The notes: a model not told the origin generated them from the sequence alone. A stretch of 26,025 nucleotides of DNA from CAZBEA01 sp964519355 (GCA_964519355.1 CAZFJW010000007.1:1-26025); one strand, 5' to 3'; shown: positions 7,956 to 16,506, numbered from the stretch's first letter. Made by a program: numbers and translations.

Positions 7956-8954
7956 ATGAATATTGCATTTTTTGAACTAGAAGATTGGGAAAGAAAAATT
8001 TTTGAGGATTCACTCCATGATCACTCGTTAACGTTTTATGATTCACCTCTAACAGAGGATTTGGTTAGTAACATTCAGGAGTCACAAGTAATTGTACTTT
8101 TCGTTAACTCGAAAGTTTCGAGAGAAATAATAGACCGCCTTCCAAATCTGAAATACATTGCTACAATGTCAACTGGATTTGATCACATAGATCTTGAAGC
8201 ATGTAAAGAGAGAAATATTGTTATATCGAATGTACCAACGTACGGAGAATTTACTGTAGCAGAACACACTTTTGCACTTATTTTAACAATTTCCCGAAAG
8301 ATATTTGAGTCTCAAGTAAAAATTAAAGAAGGAGTTTTTTCACCTGAGGGCCTAACGGGGTTTGATTTAAATGGTAAAACATTGGGAGTTATTGGGACAG
8401 GAAATATAGGTCGTAACGTAATAAAAATTGCGAAAGGTTTTGGGATGAATGTTATTGCATATAACAGGTCATATAACGAGGCTCTATCTCAGGAATTAGG
8501 TTTTACATATAAAGATTTAGATAGTGTTTTGAGAGAATCAGACATAGTAACACTTCATGTCCCGTTGACTGGGGAAACACAACATCTCATAAATGAAGAT
8601 AAATTTTCGATTATGAAAGATGGGGCTATTATAATTAATACATCACGAGGTGGAGTGCTTGATACAACAGCATTGCTGAAGGCTATCGAGAATAAAAAAA
8701 TTCAAGCAGGAATTGACGTGTTGGAGGAAGAGCCACTGTTGAAAGAAGAAAAGCAATTATTGACTCGTAAGTTCAACACGGAGGAATTGCAGTGTGTAAT
8801 TGAAGGACATATGCTCGCAATGAATCCAAATGTCGTAATGACTCCGCATAATGCATTCAATAGTCGTGAAGCATTACGAAGAATTATCGATACAACAATC
8901 GAAAATGTTCATGGCTTTAATTCAGGAGAGTACAAAAATACAATCACTTTATGA
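7956..8954 (+). CDS. D-isomer-specific 2-hydroxyacid dehydrogenase (D-lactate dehydrogenase-like)
   Basis: The 332-residue enzyme should interconvert a 2-oxoacid and a D-2-hydroxyacid with NAD(H); D-lactate formation from pyruvate is the likeliest use in a fermenting cell. The N- and C-terminal parts make the split substrate domain. The Rossmann domain begins at GVIGTGNIG (144-152), with GxGxxG. Catalytic residues of the family are visible: Arg231 in NTSRGG, a Glu at about 257-258 in DVLEEEP, and His298 in MTPHNAF. The MSTGFDHID stretch (71-79) matches the substrate loop. It starts 8 bases after the Clp stop with no Shine-Dalgarno sequence, and its TGA overlaps the next ATG. Exact substrate cannot be told from sequence. 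Confidence 0.9.
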   Translation: MNIAFFELEDWERKIFEDSLHDHSLTFYDSPLTEDLVSNIQESQVIVLFVNSKVSREIIDRLPNLKYIATMSTGFDHIDLEACKERNIVISNVPTYGEFTVAEHTFALILTISRKIFESQVKIKEGVFSPEGLTGFDLNGKTLGVIGTGNIGRNVIKIAKGFGMNVIAYNRSYNEALSQELGFTYKDLDSVLRESDIVTLHVPLTGETQHLINEDKFSIMKDGAIIINTSRGGVLDTTALLKAIENKKIQAGIDVLEEEPLLKEEKQLLTRKFNTEELQCVIEGHMLAMNPNVVMTPHNAFNSREALRRIIDTTIENVHGFNSGEYKNTITL

Positions 8955-9997
8955 ACCTTCAAGAATATGTTGGTGAAAAAAAACCCATACTCAAAGATTT
9001 TATTGTAGATTTTTTAAAAAGTCAGAATTCCTCACTTTTTGAACAAGAAGAAATTCTTAACAAGCTTTCGGAGTTTGTTACAAATGGCAAGATGCTTCGC
9101 GGCTTGATAGTCTGCCTTATCAGTCAGATGTATGGAAAAGACGTTTCTAAAGAATCGTTAAGTCTGGCGGCTGCCATTGAGATAAATCATTCCTCTCTTC
9201 TCATGCATGATGATATTCTGGACAACGACAGACTTCGACGAGGGAAAAAAACGATTTTTGCTCAATATGAGGATGAAGGAAGAAGTGCAAATATTAATGA
9301 TCCTTATTTTTACGGTACCTCTTCTGCGATTATAGTTGGAGATATTGGAATATTTTTGGCAGTAAAACTTTTTCAGAATGTAAATCAAGAATACCTGCGG
9401 GATGTTTTAAATCTATTTTATAGTGAGATGATGTTTGTTGGACTCGCAGAGCAATATGAATTTGGTGTAGGACTGAAAGATATTGAAATTAATGAGGATG
9501 CAATACTTGATATTTACCGATATAAAACCGCACGATATACATTCTCACTTCCAATGAAGCTTGGTGCTTTAATAGCTGGGGCGCCGGAGGATCAAATAAG
9601 ACTATTGGATAAAATAGGTGAAGAGTTGGGGATTATTTTTCAAATTATCGATGATGAGATAGGGTTGTTGGGCGATGAGGAAGAAATTGGTAAGCCTGTC
9701 GGGTCTGATATTCGAGAGAACAAAAAAACTCTGGTTCGAAAAATGCTTTTTGAAGAAGCAGGCGATGAAGATAAACAAAAATTATTGGAAGCATTCGGAA
9801 ATCATAATTTAACAGAAGGACAAATTAAAAACGTTCAAGAGATTATAAAAAAATTTGGAGTTGATAAAAAAATATTTGAGATAGTATCATCCCGAGCAGC
9901 CAATCTAAAACCTAAAATTGATCAACTTGAAATATCTGAGGATCACAAGAATCTTTTAAAAGAGTTTGTTGATTACAATCTACACAGAACTGCGTGA
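8951..9997 (+). CDS. Polyprenyl (isoprenyl) diphosphate synthase, trans type
   Basis: The 348-residue, all-helical enzyme condenses isopentenyl diphosphate onto allylic diphosphates. The first Asp-rich motif is HDDILDNDRLRRG (86-98, D87-D88-D91), with the two arginines that follow it. The second is IIDDEIGLLGD (232-242), in which the usual fifth Asp of DDxxD is Gly, followed by GKPVGSDIRENKKT (247-260), the downstream pattern of archaeal-type GGPP synthases. The conserved YKTA(R) (191-195) lysine is present. Product chain length cannot be read reliably; quinone, carotenoid or lipid-carrier precursors are possible. Its ATG overlaps the dehydrogenase TGA, and its last 18 bases overlap the converging RND gene. 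Confidence 0.9.
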   Translation: MNLQEYVGEKKPILKDFIVDFLKSQNSSLFEQEEILNKLSEFVTNGKMLRGLIVCLISQMYGKDVSKESLSLAAAIEINHSSLLMHDDILDNDRLRRGKKTIFAQYEDEGRSANINDPYFYGTSSAIIVGDIGIFLAVKLFQNVNQEYLRDVLNLFYSEMMFVGLAEQYEFGVGLKDIEINEDAILDIYRYKTARYTFSLPMKLGALIAGAPEDQIRLLDKIGEELGIIFQIIDDEIGLLGDEEEIGKPVGSDIRENKKTLVRKMLFEEAGDEDKQKLLEAFGNHNLTEGQIKNVQEIIKKFGVDKKIFEIVSSRAANLKPKIDQLEISEDHKNLLKEFVDYNLHRTA

Positions 9998-12900
9998 GAT
10001 TTTTTCCTTTGAGAACCACCAATAATATACAACAGGAATAAAGAAAAGCATAATTAGTCCGGAAAATGTAAGTCCTGCGATGATTGCTCCTCCAAGACCG
10101 CGCCATAGCGGATCAGAAAGAGTGATCGGGATTAGGCCAACGATTGTTGCAATAGAAGTGAGCGCGATTGGTTCCAGTCTAGAAGTTGATGCGTCAAGAA
10201 TTGAGTCAATGTAATTCATTCCTGTTTTTTGATTTAGAATGATTTTATCAACTATTAGTATTGAATTTTTAACAACAATACCAAAAAGTGCCAGAATACC
10301 AATTAAAGCAGGAAAAGAAAGCGGGGTTTGGGTAATTGCAAATATTACAAAAACACCGGTTATTGAAAGGGGAATCACAAGCATAACAATAAGAGCTCTT
10401 CGGAAGGATGTGAATTGCAAAACAAGTGTTCCAATAATCAGTATGAATGATAGGATCATTGCCTGGAATATGGAATTTACTGATGCTTGATTTTCCTCGT
10501 TTACTCCACCTGTTGCCCATCCATAACCTTGTGGAAGAGCGAGTGAGTCAGCATATGCTTCAAGTTTTTTATTCAACATCGGTGCATTAAATCCTGATGT
10601 TACCGATGCGCTAACTGACAGTGTCCTCTTTCCATCTTCCCGAGTGATTAGTGTGGGATTCGTTTTTAGTTTTAATTCTCCAAGCGCAACAAGAGGAATT
10701 GGTCCGGATTGAGTCGGAATCAAAATTCTGGAGATATCTTCTACTCGCTGTGTGTTTGAGTCGAGTCTTATCGTGATATCTTCTGTTAGTTTTTCATCTT
10801 CACTCAGTTTGATTTGTTCGGTTTCAAATCCACTCGAAAAGATTCTCATCCAAAGTCCAAGCTGGTCAAGAGTAATGTTGTATGTAGCAAGTTTGGCTTG
10901 ATCTGGAATAAAAACAAATTTAGAAGTTCCAGGCTTTATAGACTTGTCAATATTTGTTACACCTTGCTGTTCAGACATAAATTTCTGGATTTGACTAGCG
11001 TATTCATCAAGTTTGGCAAGGTCTGGACCAAATAGTTTTATTTGCAGGTCAGATCCTGCTGGCGGTCCTCCAGAAACTTCATTAACTGAGACTTTTCCTT
11101 GGTCGTAATTTGCAAGTTCGGTTCTGATTTGCTGTGCAATGTCTGACGCGCTTTTTTTCCTGTTTTTGTCTAGCGCAAATGAGAAAAGCAGATTATTTGA
11201 GCTTGCTCCACTTTGTCCCATTTCTGACGAAAAACCCTGACCAGTTTCGAGAGACACAAAGTCCACCTCAGGTATATCGTAAATTTTATTCAATATATTA
11301 ATTCCTTCGTCATGTGCTTTATCAAGATTGGTACCTGTTGGAAGTTCAACTGAGACATACAAATTATCTTCATCTGTTTTTGGAAAAAATTCAGTTTTTA
11401 CAAGTCCTGTTGGGAGAAGCATAAATGAAAATAGTAAGAAGAGAACAACCATAAAGACGGTGCTTTTTCTTGCTTTAGGAGAGCTTAAAATCTTTTTAAG
11501 AGCATTGTGATAAGAGTTTTCAATCGATTGAAAACTAAAAATGCCATCATTCAGCATGTGTTTTATTCGAACCTTTGCTTTTTGCGAAACCACAATTTTT
11601 TTAGAAAGAGCGTGAATTAGGGATCCTCTTATTTTTAACAAAATTAATAAGAAGAGCATTGTGACAAGGATTTCAATAAGAACAATGTTTGATTGTGGAT
11701 ATATAAAAATAACCAGGCCAGCGATTATTAAAATGAACAGAAGTGATATTAGAAGTATTCGTACCCTGAATGGAATACGCGGCCGCAGTAGGAAGATCAT
11801 AAGTGGAAGAGTAATAAAAATTGCTACAAAAAGTGATCCAATGAGTGAAGATGATACAACAATAGGAATTGGTTTGATAAATTCTCCTATGATCCCACTG
11901 CCTAAGATAAGAGGTATAAATGCCCAAACTGTTGTGATTGTTGTGGTGAAAATTACAACCCTAAAGTCGCGGAAAACCAAAAGTCCAGTCTCCAGTGGTG
12001 AGAATTTGTTAGTTCTAAAATAAGAAGTCATAGCAGAAATAACAACTATCGTGTCATCGACCAGTAGTCCGAGAGAAAGAAGAAGGGAAAACGTTGCGAG
12101 AAATGAAAATTCCATATGGGTAATTTTCATGACAGAAAAAGTTATAAGAAATGTAAGAGGGACAGAAAGCATGGATAGGAATGCTTGTCTGATTCCAAGA
12201 AATAGAAGCAGCACAAAGAAAACAAGTACAATTGTAATGATTACGTCTCGAACTAAATGATTGAACTCTTCAGTTAATTGTTCAGCAGTGTTAAGAACCG
12301 TATATTCTTTAAAGTTAGACCCATTTGTTTGGAGTTTTTCCTCGACCATTTTTTTTGCAGCGTTGTTTGCATCTTCAATATTAGTAGTAAGGACCCGGAA
12401 AACGCTAAAACTTACTGAGGGGTTAATAGTACCACTTGAGGATATGTATGACTGATTTTGATCTGGCTTAGAGATTTCTTTAACTTCTGCAACATCACCT
12501 AGGGATATTATTTGCCCGTTAATGTTTAATTTAATATCCCTTATGTCCTGAATTGTATAGATTCCTCTGTCAATTGTTAAGGAAAAAGCAGAATCCTTTG
12601 TTTTAATAGTGCCCGCAGGAAAAGAGTTGAGTCCATTGCGAATGCTTCCGGTTAATTGGAGGGGGTTTATATTGTAAGAAGATAGTGCTTCGGGGCTCAG
12701 TACAATTTGAATTTCCTGCTCATCAATTCCAGTTATAGCAACACGATCAATAGATGGAAGGTCTTCTAGGTCGTTCTTTAGATTCCTTGCAAATCTAATG
12801 AGACTTGCACGATCAGATTTTTTTGAAACAAGGCTAAAGACCCAGATGGGTTGATTTTCAAAATCCAGCTTTTCAACATTTGAGTCAAGTGCGTCTTCTG

Positions 12901-13306
12901 GAAGATCGCTTATTTCAGAAATTGCCGAATCGACATCTGTTTTTGCTTTTTCTGGATCTACTCCAGATTCGAATTCAACTTGTATGATGGAAACAGAGTC
13001 GCGGGATGTTGAAGAAATAGTCTTAACATTATCGATTCCTAAAATTTTATCCTCGATAGGAATCGATATAAGGGATTCGATATCTCCAGGTGTCCCTCCT
13101 GGTAATACTGTTGATACGATAACGAGTGGAATTTTAATTGTTGGGTTTAATTTTCTTGGAAGCGATGTATAGGATTGTATGCCGAATGCTAAAATTCCAA
13201 TTAAAACTAAAATAACTATTCGAAGATTGGTAGTATATCGTGCAAAAAGTGAGTTTTTGAGATTTTGATTAAAGTGTAGCTTCCTGAGGTATTGAGATGT
13301 TTTCAT
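9980..13306 (-). CDS. RND family efflux transporter (AcrB/SwrC-like) with two extra membrane segments
   Basis: The 1108-residue inner-membrane pump has the internal two-fold RND layout: a membrane segment at about 29-46, a large extracytoplasmic domain, segments at about 352-505, another at 616-634, a second large domain and a final cluster at about 946-1097. The proton-relay residues are visible: D417-D418 in LLVDDTIVV and K1013 in VVKNSIL, matching AcrB Asp407/408 and Lys940. Between the first-half cluster and the segment at 616 there are two additional strongly hydrophobic stretches (about 516-536 and 540-557), so about 14 segments instead of 12. It starts 5 bases after the membrane-fusion protein. 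In a monoderm the pair would work like SwrC, exporting amphiphiles or lipids. Confidence 0.94.
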   Translation of the reverse strand: MKTSQYLRKLHFNQNLKNSLFARYTTNLRIVILVLIGILAFGIQSYTSLPRKLNPTIKIPLVIVSTVLPGGTPGDIESLISIPIEDKILGIDNVKTISSTSRDSVSIIQVEFESGVDPEKAKTDVDSAISEISDLPEDALDSNVEKLDFENQPIWVFSLVSKKSDRASLIRFARNLKNDLEDLPSIDRVAITGIDEQEIQIVLSPEALSSYNINPLQLTGSIRNGLNSFPAGTIKTKDSAFSLTIDRGIYTIQDIRDIKLNINGQIISLGDVAEVKEISKPDQNQSYISSSGTINPSVSFSVFRVLTTNIEDANNAAKKMVEEKLQTNGSNFKEYTVLNTAEQLTEEFNHLVRDVIITIVLVFFVLLLFLGIRQAFLSMLSVPLTFLITFSVMKITHMEFSFLATFSLLLSLGLLVDDTIVVISAMTSYFRTNKFSPLETGLLVFRDFRVVIFTTTITTVWAFIPLILGSGIIGEFIKPIPIVVSSSLIGSLFVAIFITLPLMIFLLRPRIPFRVRILLISLLFILIIAGLVIFIYPQSNIVLIEILVTMLFLLILLKIRGSLIHALSKKIVVSQKAKVRIKHMLNDGIFSFQSIENSYHNALKKILSSPKARKSTVFMVVLFLLFSFMLLPTGLVKTEFFPKTDEDNLYVSVELPTGTNLDKAHDEGINILNKIYDIPEVDFVSLETGQGFSSEMGQSGASSNNLLFSFALDKNRKKSASDIAQQIRTELANYDQGKVSVNEVSGGPPAGSDLQIKLFGPDLAKLDEYASQIQKFMSEQQGVTNIDKSIKPGTSKFVFIPDQAKLATYNITLDQLGLWMRIFSSGFETEQIKLSEDEKLTEDITIRLDSNTQRVEDISRILIPTQSGPIPLVALGELKLKTNPTLITREDGKRTLSVSASVTSGFNAPMLNKKLEAYADSLALPQGYGWATGGVNEENQASVNSIFQAMILSFILIIGTLVLQFTSFRRALIVMLVIPLSITGVFVIFAITQTPLSFPALIGILALFGIVVKNSILIVDKIILNQKTGMNYIDSILDASTSRLEPIALTSIATIVGLIPITLSDPLWRGLGGAIIAGLTFSGLIMLFFIPVVYYWWFSKEKISRSSV

Positions 13307-13311
13307 ACATA

Positions 13312-14796
13312 TTAGTTTTGGACTTGAACCTGTTCTCCTTCTGAAACACTACGGTTCAAAATAATCGTTTCATTTGCCCTCAGTCCGCCTTCAACAATTA
13401 CGTACTCACCCATGATTTGCCCAAGCTTTATTTTTTTTGACTGAGCCTTTTTTTCATTTACTACAAAAACAAATGCTTCATCCTGTGTTTGGAAGACGCT
13501 ATCTACAGGAATAAGCACAAAACCTGTATCAATAACTCCTACCGGAAGATGTACTGTAACAAATGCGCTGTCTGTAAAAAGATGTTTGTATGATTCATCA
13601 ATGTTGAAAATAACTGAGTAGAGTTGTCCAGAAGTTGCCTCAGTAGATACAAATGCTGGAGCGACTTCAATTGTTTTTCCACCAACAATAATTTTTGCGA
13701 GGGAGTCCATATTAATGCTTGCCGCAGTTTTTTGAGTAACTTTTGCATCGACTATAATTGACCCTTCATCACCTGATAAAGTTACAAGTGGAGTTCCTGG
13801 AGAAACACTTTCCCCAACTTTCACATGCACCTTTTGGACAGTAGCATTCATAGGAGAAGAGGGAAACATGTTGGCTTCTTGGACTTTAGCCAGACGTAAT
13901 TGAACACCTGATACTTCAAGGCCGAGTTTTAATGCTTTTTCCTGAAGGTCAATTTGTTTGAGTGCAATGTCTTTTGTTATCTCTTCCATTTTTTGCACCG
14001 GTTTATCGTCATTGACTTGGTATTGGCTTGCTCTTAATGAGGCCTGAAGTTGGTTTGATCCCCCTTGGATTTGGGCTTGGAGTTGTTGTAGTCCAAAAAT
14101 TGCGCTGTCATTTGCCCCGCCGATATTAGTGGTTTCTAGATCTTTAATATCGTTTTTTACTTTTGTGAGTATCGTTGAATTAAGGTCAACAAGTGATTGT
14201 GTATCTTCTATTGAGCTCTGTGTAATTTTTCGTAATTCATCTGAGTTCTCACTTTGTTTATTAACTAGATCACGTTGCTTTTGAATGAGATCTTTTTGTG
14301 CATCAAATGTATCTTTGGCGTTTTGATATTGGAGTCCTGCGAGTTGTCTTTGTAGAGAAAATGCGTTACCGCCTTGATAGTTTGAGGCAAGATTTATCAA
14401 TGCCTTTCCTTTATAAATATGTGTTCCTTCTGTTGCATTGATTGAACTGACTATTCCTGGAGTTTGAGCAACAATTTTAATAACTCCAGATTTGTTTACC
14501 TCTGCCTGGACTGAAATAGTTGGTGATTGTCCAAGACGAAAAACCTCGACATTTTTTATTTGTGTTCTTTTAATTTCCCCTGCTGGCTTGGTTTTAAAAA
14601 CTACACTTCCAAGTGCAATAACAATAAGGAGTAATCCAAGTGCTGCAAAAAAAGCTCTAAATGGGTGTTTTTGAGCAAATTCATTGCCTTTTTTATATTG
14701 TTTGTTTGCTTTGACTTGTGAACTTGAGAGTTTGTTTTTAATTTTATTTGAGATTGTCTTTGTTTTTTTGTTTTGAAATGTTGCTCTTTTTGCCAT
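13312..14796 (-). CDS. RND-associated membrane fusion protein (HlyD/AcrA family)
   Basis: The 494-residue protein has a basic cytoplasmic N-terminus (1-45), one membrane anchor (about 47-67), and a lipoyl/barrel-sandwich half-motif around 98-140. A long Gln-rich coiled-coil hairpin follows (about 148-310), then the second lipoyl half (about 311-345, with MNATVQKVHVKVGESVSPG-like spacing) and beta-barrel and membrane-proximal domains to the end. It has no lipobox, so it is held by the transmembrane helix. It is the first gene of a two-gene transport operon; the RND pump follows after 5 bases. Its ATG directly follows a hairpin and seven T residues in the leader, with no Shine-Dalgarno sequence. 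Confidence 0.9.
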   Translation of the reverse strand: MAKRATFQNKKTKTISNKIKNKLSSSQVKANKQYKKGNEFAQKHPFRAFFAALGLLLIVIALGSVVFKTKPAGEIKRTQIKNVEVFRLGQSPTISVQAEVNKSGVIKIVAQTPGIVSSINATEGTHIYKGKALINLASNYQGGNAFSLQRQLAGLQYQNAKDTFDAQKDLIQKQRDLVNKQSENSDELRKITQSSIEDTQSLVDLNSTILTKVKNDIKDLETTNIGGANDSAIFGLQQLQAQIQGGSNQLQASLRASQYQVNDDKPVQKMEEITKDIALKQIDLQEKALKLGLEVSGVQLRLAKVQEANMFPSSPMNATVQKVHVKVGESVSPGTPLVTLSGDEGSIIVDAKVTQKTAASINMDSLAKIIVGGKTIEVAPAFVSTEATSGQLYSVIFNIDESYKHLFTDSAFVTVHLPVGVIDTGFVLIPVDSVFQTQDEAFVFVVNEKKAQSKKIKLGQIMGEYVIVEGGLRANETIILNRSVSEGEQVQVQN

Positions 14797-14823
14797 AAAA
14801 AAATCTGCCTATTCTGGGCAGAT
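14797..14823 (-). promoter_or_regulatory. Terminator-like hairpin at the predicted 5' end of the efflux operon mRNA
   Basis: Read on the minus strand, a perfect 7-bp stem (ATCTGCC / GGCAGAT, at 14823-14817 and 14809-14803) with a 7-base loop is followed by T7 and then at once by the start codon at 14796. The predicted +1 from the extended -10 box is at 14823, the first base of the stem. It could stabilise the 5' end, attenuate, or stop antisense read-through from the sortase side. Confidence 0.6.
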
Positions 14824-14829
14824 AAGCTT

Positions 14830-14838
14830 ATTATATCA
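14830..14838 (-). promoter_or_regulatory. Extended -10 promoter of the RND efflux operon
   Basis: On the minus strand the sequence is TGA followed by a perfect TATAAT (14835-14830). No good -35 box lies 16-18 bases upstream, as is usual when TGn is present. The predicted +1 near 14823 gives a leader of about 27 bases that is almost entirely the hairpin and T tract. Confidence 0.6.
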
Positions 14839-14860
14839 AACTAATCTTAAAAACGGAATC

Positions 14861-14869
14861 TGTTAAAAT
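14861..14869 (+). promoter_or_regulatory. Extended -10 promoter of the NUDIX gene
   Basis: TGT followed by TAAAAT (14864-14869) lies 6 bases before the ATG at 14876, so +1 falls on or next to the A of the start codon. No clear -35 box is seen. It is back to back with the efflux promoter, inside a 79-base divergent gap. Confidence 0.5.
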
Positions 14870-14875
14870 ACAAAT

Positions 14876-15295
14876 ATGAAAACATATAGAAAATGTACAA
14901 TTCCTCATGAGGGCGTAGAAAGAATAATGGCTGTTAAGGCTGTAATTCGAAAGAATGGAAGAGTATTGTTAGTTCAAAGGGCAAAGGACGATACAATGGG
15001 AGGTTATTATGAGTTTCCCGGTGGAGGTGTAGAAGAGGGTGAAAGCATGGTTGATACTCTGAGGCGAGAACTTTACGAAGAAGTGGGTTTTGAAGAGGTT
15101 TCAAATGTGAATTATCATTCTTGTATAGATATTCCGTCGATGGAGATTCATCTCGTTTTTTATACCGCGTTTAGTTCAGAAAATCCCCATATATCTGTGG
15201 ATCACACAGACATGAGATGGATTGATGAGGTTCCATCTGATATTATTCTTACCCCTGAGACGAAAGAAATTCTTGTTAGTTTATTCGCTGCTTGA
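14876..15295 (+). CDS. NUDIX hydrolase (MutT-like)
   Basis: The protein has 139 residues, normal for a single NUDIX domain. The Nudix box fits Gx5Ex7REUxEExGU exactly, with GGVEEGE, then REL, YEEVGF at about 51-73; its glutamates bind the divalent metals. VLLVQRAKDD and GYYEFPGGG precede it, as in MutT/NudG-type enzymes that hydrolyse nucleoside diphosphate derivatives. The substrate (oxidised dNTP, other nucleotide or alcohol diphosphate) cannot be told. The ATG at 14876 is favoured over the in-frame ATG at 14927 because an extended -10 box lies 6 bases before it. The TGA lies inside the TTGACA promoter box of the next gene. Confidence 0.9.
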   Translation: MKTYRKCTIPHEGVERIMAVKAVIRKNGRVLLVQRAKDDTMGGYYEFPGGGVEEGESMVDTLRRELYEEVGFEEVSNVNYHSCIDIPSMEIHLVFYTAFSSENPHISVDHTDMRWIDEVPSDIILTPETKEILVSLFAA

Positions 15296-15319
15296 CAAAA
15301 AACAAAAGAATTGTAATAG
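15292..15319 (+). promoter_or_regulatory. Promoter of the CHRD-like membrane protein gene
   Basis: A consensus TTGACA (15292-15297), overlapping the NUDIX stop codon, is followed after 16 bases by TAATAG (15314-15319), or after 17 by AATAGT. The ATG at 15331 lies 11 bases further on, giving a leader of only about 4 bases and supporting that start over the in-frame TTG at 15292. Confidence 0.5.
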
Positions 15320-15330
15320 TTAAATATAGT

Positions 15331-15918
15331 ATGGCTGCTCAAAAAAAGAAAAAACCACAAAAAAAAGTTGTTCTAAGAACATATAAATCTAAATCTAGTT
15401 CAAATCTCGGGCCTGTACATTTTGTAATGATTGGTGTAACGGCTGCAGTAATAGTTGCTGGCTATCTTTTCTATCAGCAAAATGTTCAAAGTCCCTCAAG
15501 TCCTAAGAATGAACTAAAACAAACAGTGAATGTTGAGAAGACGAAATTCGAATCAAAGGATAAAATGGACGCAGAGGTTAAAGATGAAGAAGCAACATCT
15601 GATTCAATCACTCTTGAAGAGCAAGGTGAATCAAATCAATCAGGAACAGTGATGCTAGGTGAAGTTGATGGGAAAGCTACAGTTTCTGTTCGAGTTCTTG
15701 GTTCATCAGAAAATGCTCAATTGGCAACTGTTAATAGTGGAAGCTGCGCATATCCAGGAGCGGTAAAATACCCGCTTACAACGCTTGTTGATGGTTCATC
15801 AAAGACTACGCTTGAAGTTTCCAAACAGCAGCTTCTTTGGGGTCTTCCACTTGCCGTTATGGTTCACGCTTCTCTAACAGATGAGAGTGTCGTTGCCTGC
15901 GCAGATCTTTCTTACTAA
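15331..15918 (+). CDS. Membrane-anchored protein with CHRD-like extracytoplasmic domain
   Basis: The product has 195 residues from the ATG at 15331. A very basic N-terminus (KKKKPQKK) precedes one membrane segment at about residues 29-47; the rest is outside the membrane: an acidic Ser/Glu-rich stalk to about 108, then a beta-rich domain. The segment GSCAYPGAVKYPLTTLVDG, the LPLAVMVHAS strand and the terminal VVACADL match the C-terminal half of CHRD-like domains found in bacterial secreted proteins (recalled pattern, not a search). The two cysteines probably form a disulfide. The histidine-bearing AHIH strand usual before GSC is not conserved. Function is unknown. The stop is only 9 bases from the stop of the converging sortase gene. 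Confidence 0.75.
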   Translation: MAAQKKKKPQKKVVLRTYKSKSSSNLGPVHFVMIGVTAAVIVAGYLFYQQNVQSPSSPKNELKQTVNVEKTKFESKDKMDAEVKDEEATSDSITLEEQGESNQSGTVMLGEVDGKATVSVRVLGSSENAQLATVNSGSCAYPGAVKYPLTTLVDGSSKTTLEVSKQQLLWGLPLAVMVHASLTDESVVACADLSY

Positions 15919-15927
15919 AATTCCTTC

Positions 15928-16497
15928 TTATATTTTTTCTGCAAAAACAATTAATCTTTTCAACGCTGTTCCGGGTGGAGTGCAAGTTTGGAGTAGAAGT
16001 TGATCCTTGGACAAGTCTTTTAAAAAACTAACATCTGATGGATTTACAATTACTTTTTTAACAACTTTATATGAATATAGTTTTCCATCTTTCGAAAGAA
16101 AAATTTTTTCTCCGTTTTTAACTTGAGGTAATTTTATAAACGGTGTATTTGTACGCGTCATATGCCATGGGGTATCGGAAGAATGTGCAAAAAGAAAAAC
16201 AGTTCCTTTTTGATTTGGGAAATAACTTCCTTTTGCATGAGCAACGCCATTCTCAAGAGCAGCTTTATATTCATTCTGATCCCACGGATTCACATTTGAA
16301 ATAATATGAGCCTGGGCATTAATTGAAGGAATTGTAATAGTGAATTCTTTTGTTGTTTTAACAGTAACTTTTTCTTGCGGAATAAGATAGATAGAAAGGA
16401 TTGGAGAGTATATAAATAAAACAAGGAGGATCGAAAGTGCAATAAGCAGGTTTCCAAAGTGTTTAGGTAAAGAGTTTTTATTTTTGATTTTTTTCAT
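15928..16497 (-). CDS. Sortase (class D/E-like), likely anchors the LPATG protein next door
   Basis: The 189-residue protein has an N-terminal signal-anchor (about 15-38) and an extracytoplasmic sortase barrel. The catalytic triad is visible: His105 in FLFAHSS, Cys172 in LLQTCTPPG (the TLxTC motif) and Arg181 in ALKRLIVFAE. The enzyme cuts a sorting signal between Thr and Gly and joins the protein to an amino group on the cell surface. The adjacent upstream gene encodes a protein ending in LPATG, membrane helix and basic tail, so enzyme and substrate are paired. A TTGAGT-17-TATAAT promoter just upstream suggests the gene can also be expressed alone, with a leader of about 3 bases. Confidence 0.93.
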   Translation of the reverse strand: MKKIKNKNSLPKHFGNLLIALSILLVLFIYSPILSIYLIPQEKVTVKTTKEFTITIPSINAQAHIISNVNPWDQNEYKAALENGVAHAKGSYFPNQKGTVFLFAHSSDTPWHMTRTNTPFIKLPQVKNGEKIFLSKDGKLYSYKVVKKVIVNPSDVSFLKDLSKDQLLLQTCTPPGTALKRLIVFAEKI

Positions 16498-16506
16498 GTG
16501 TGTGGG

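Noticed and set aside
14797..14823. A terminator acting on plus-strand transcripts.
   Set aside because: On the plus strand the A tract precedes the stem and no T tract follows it.
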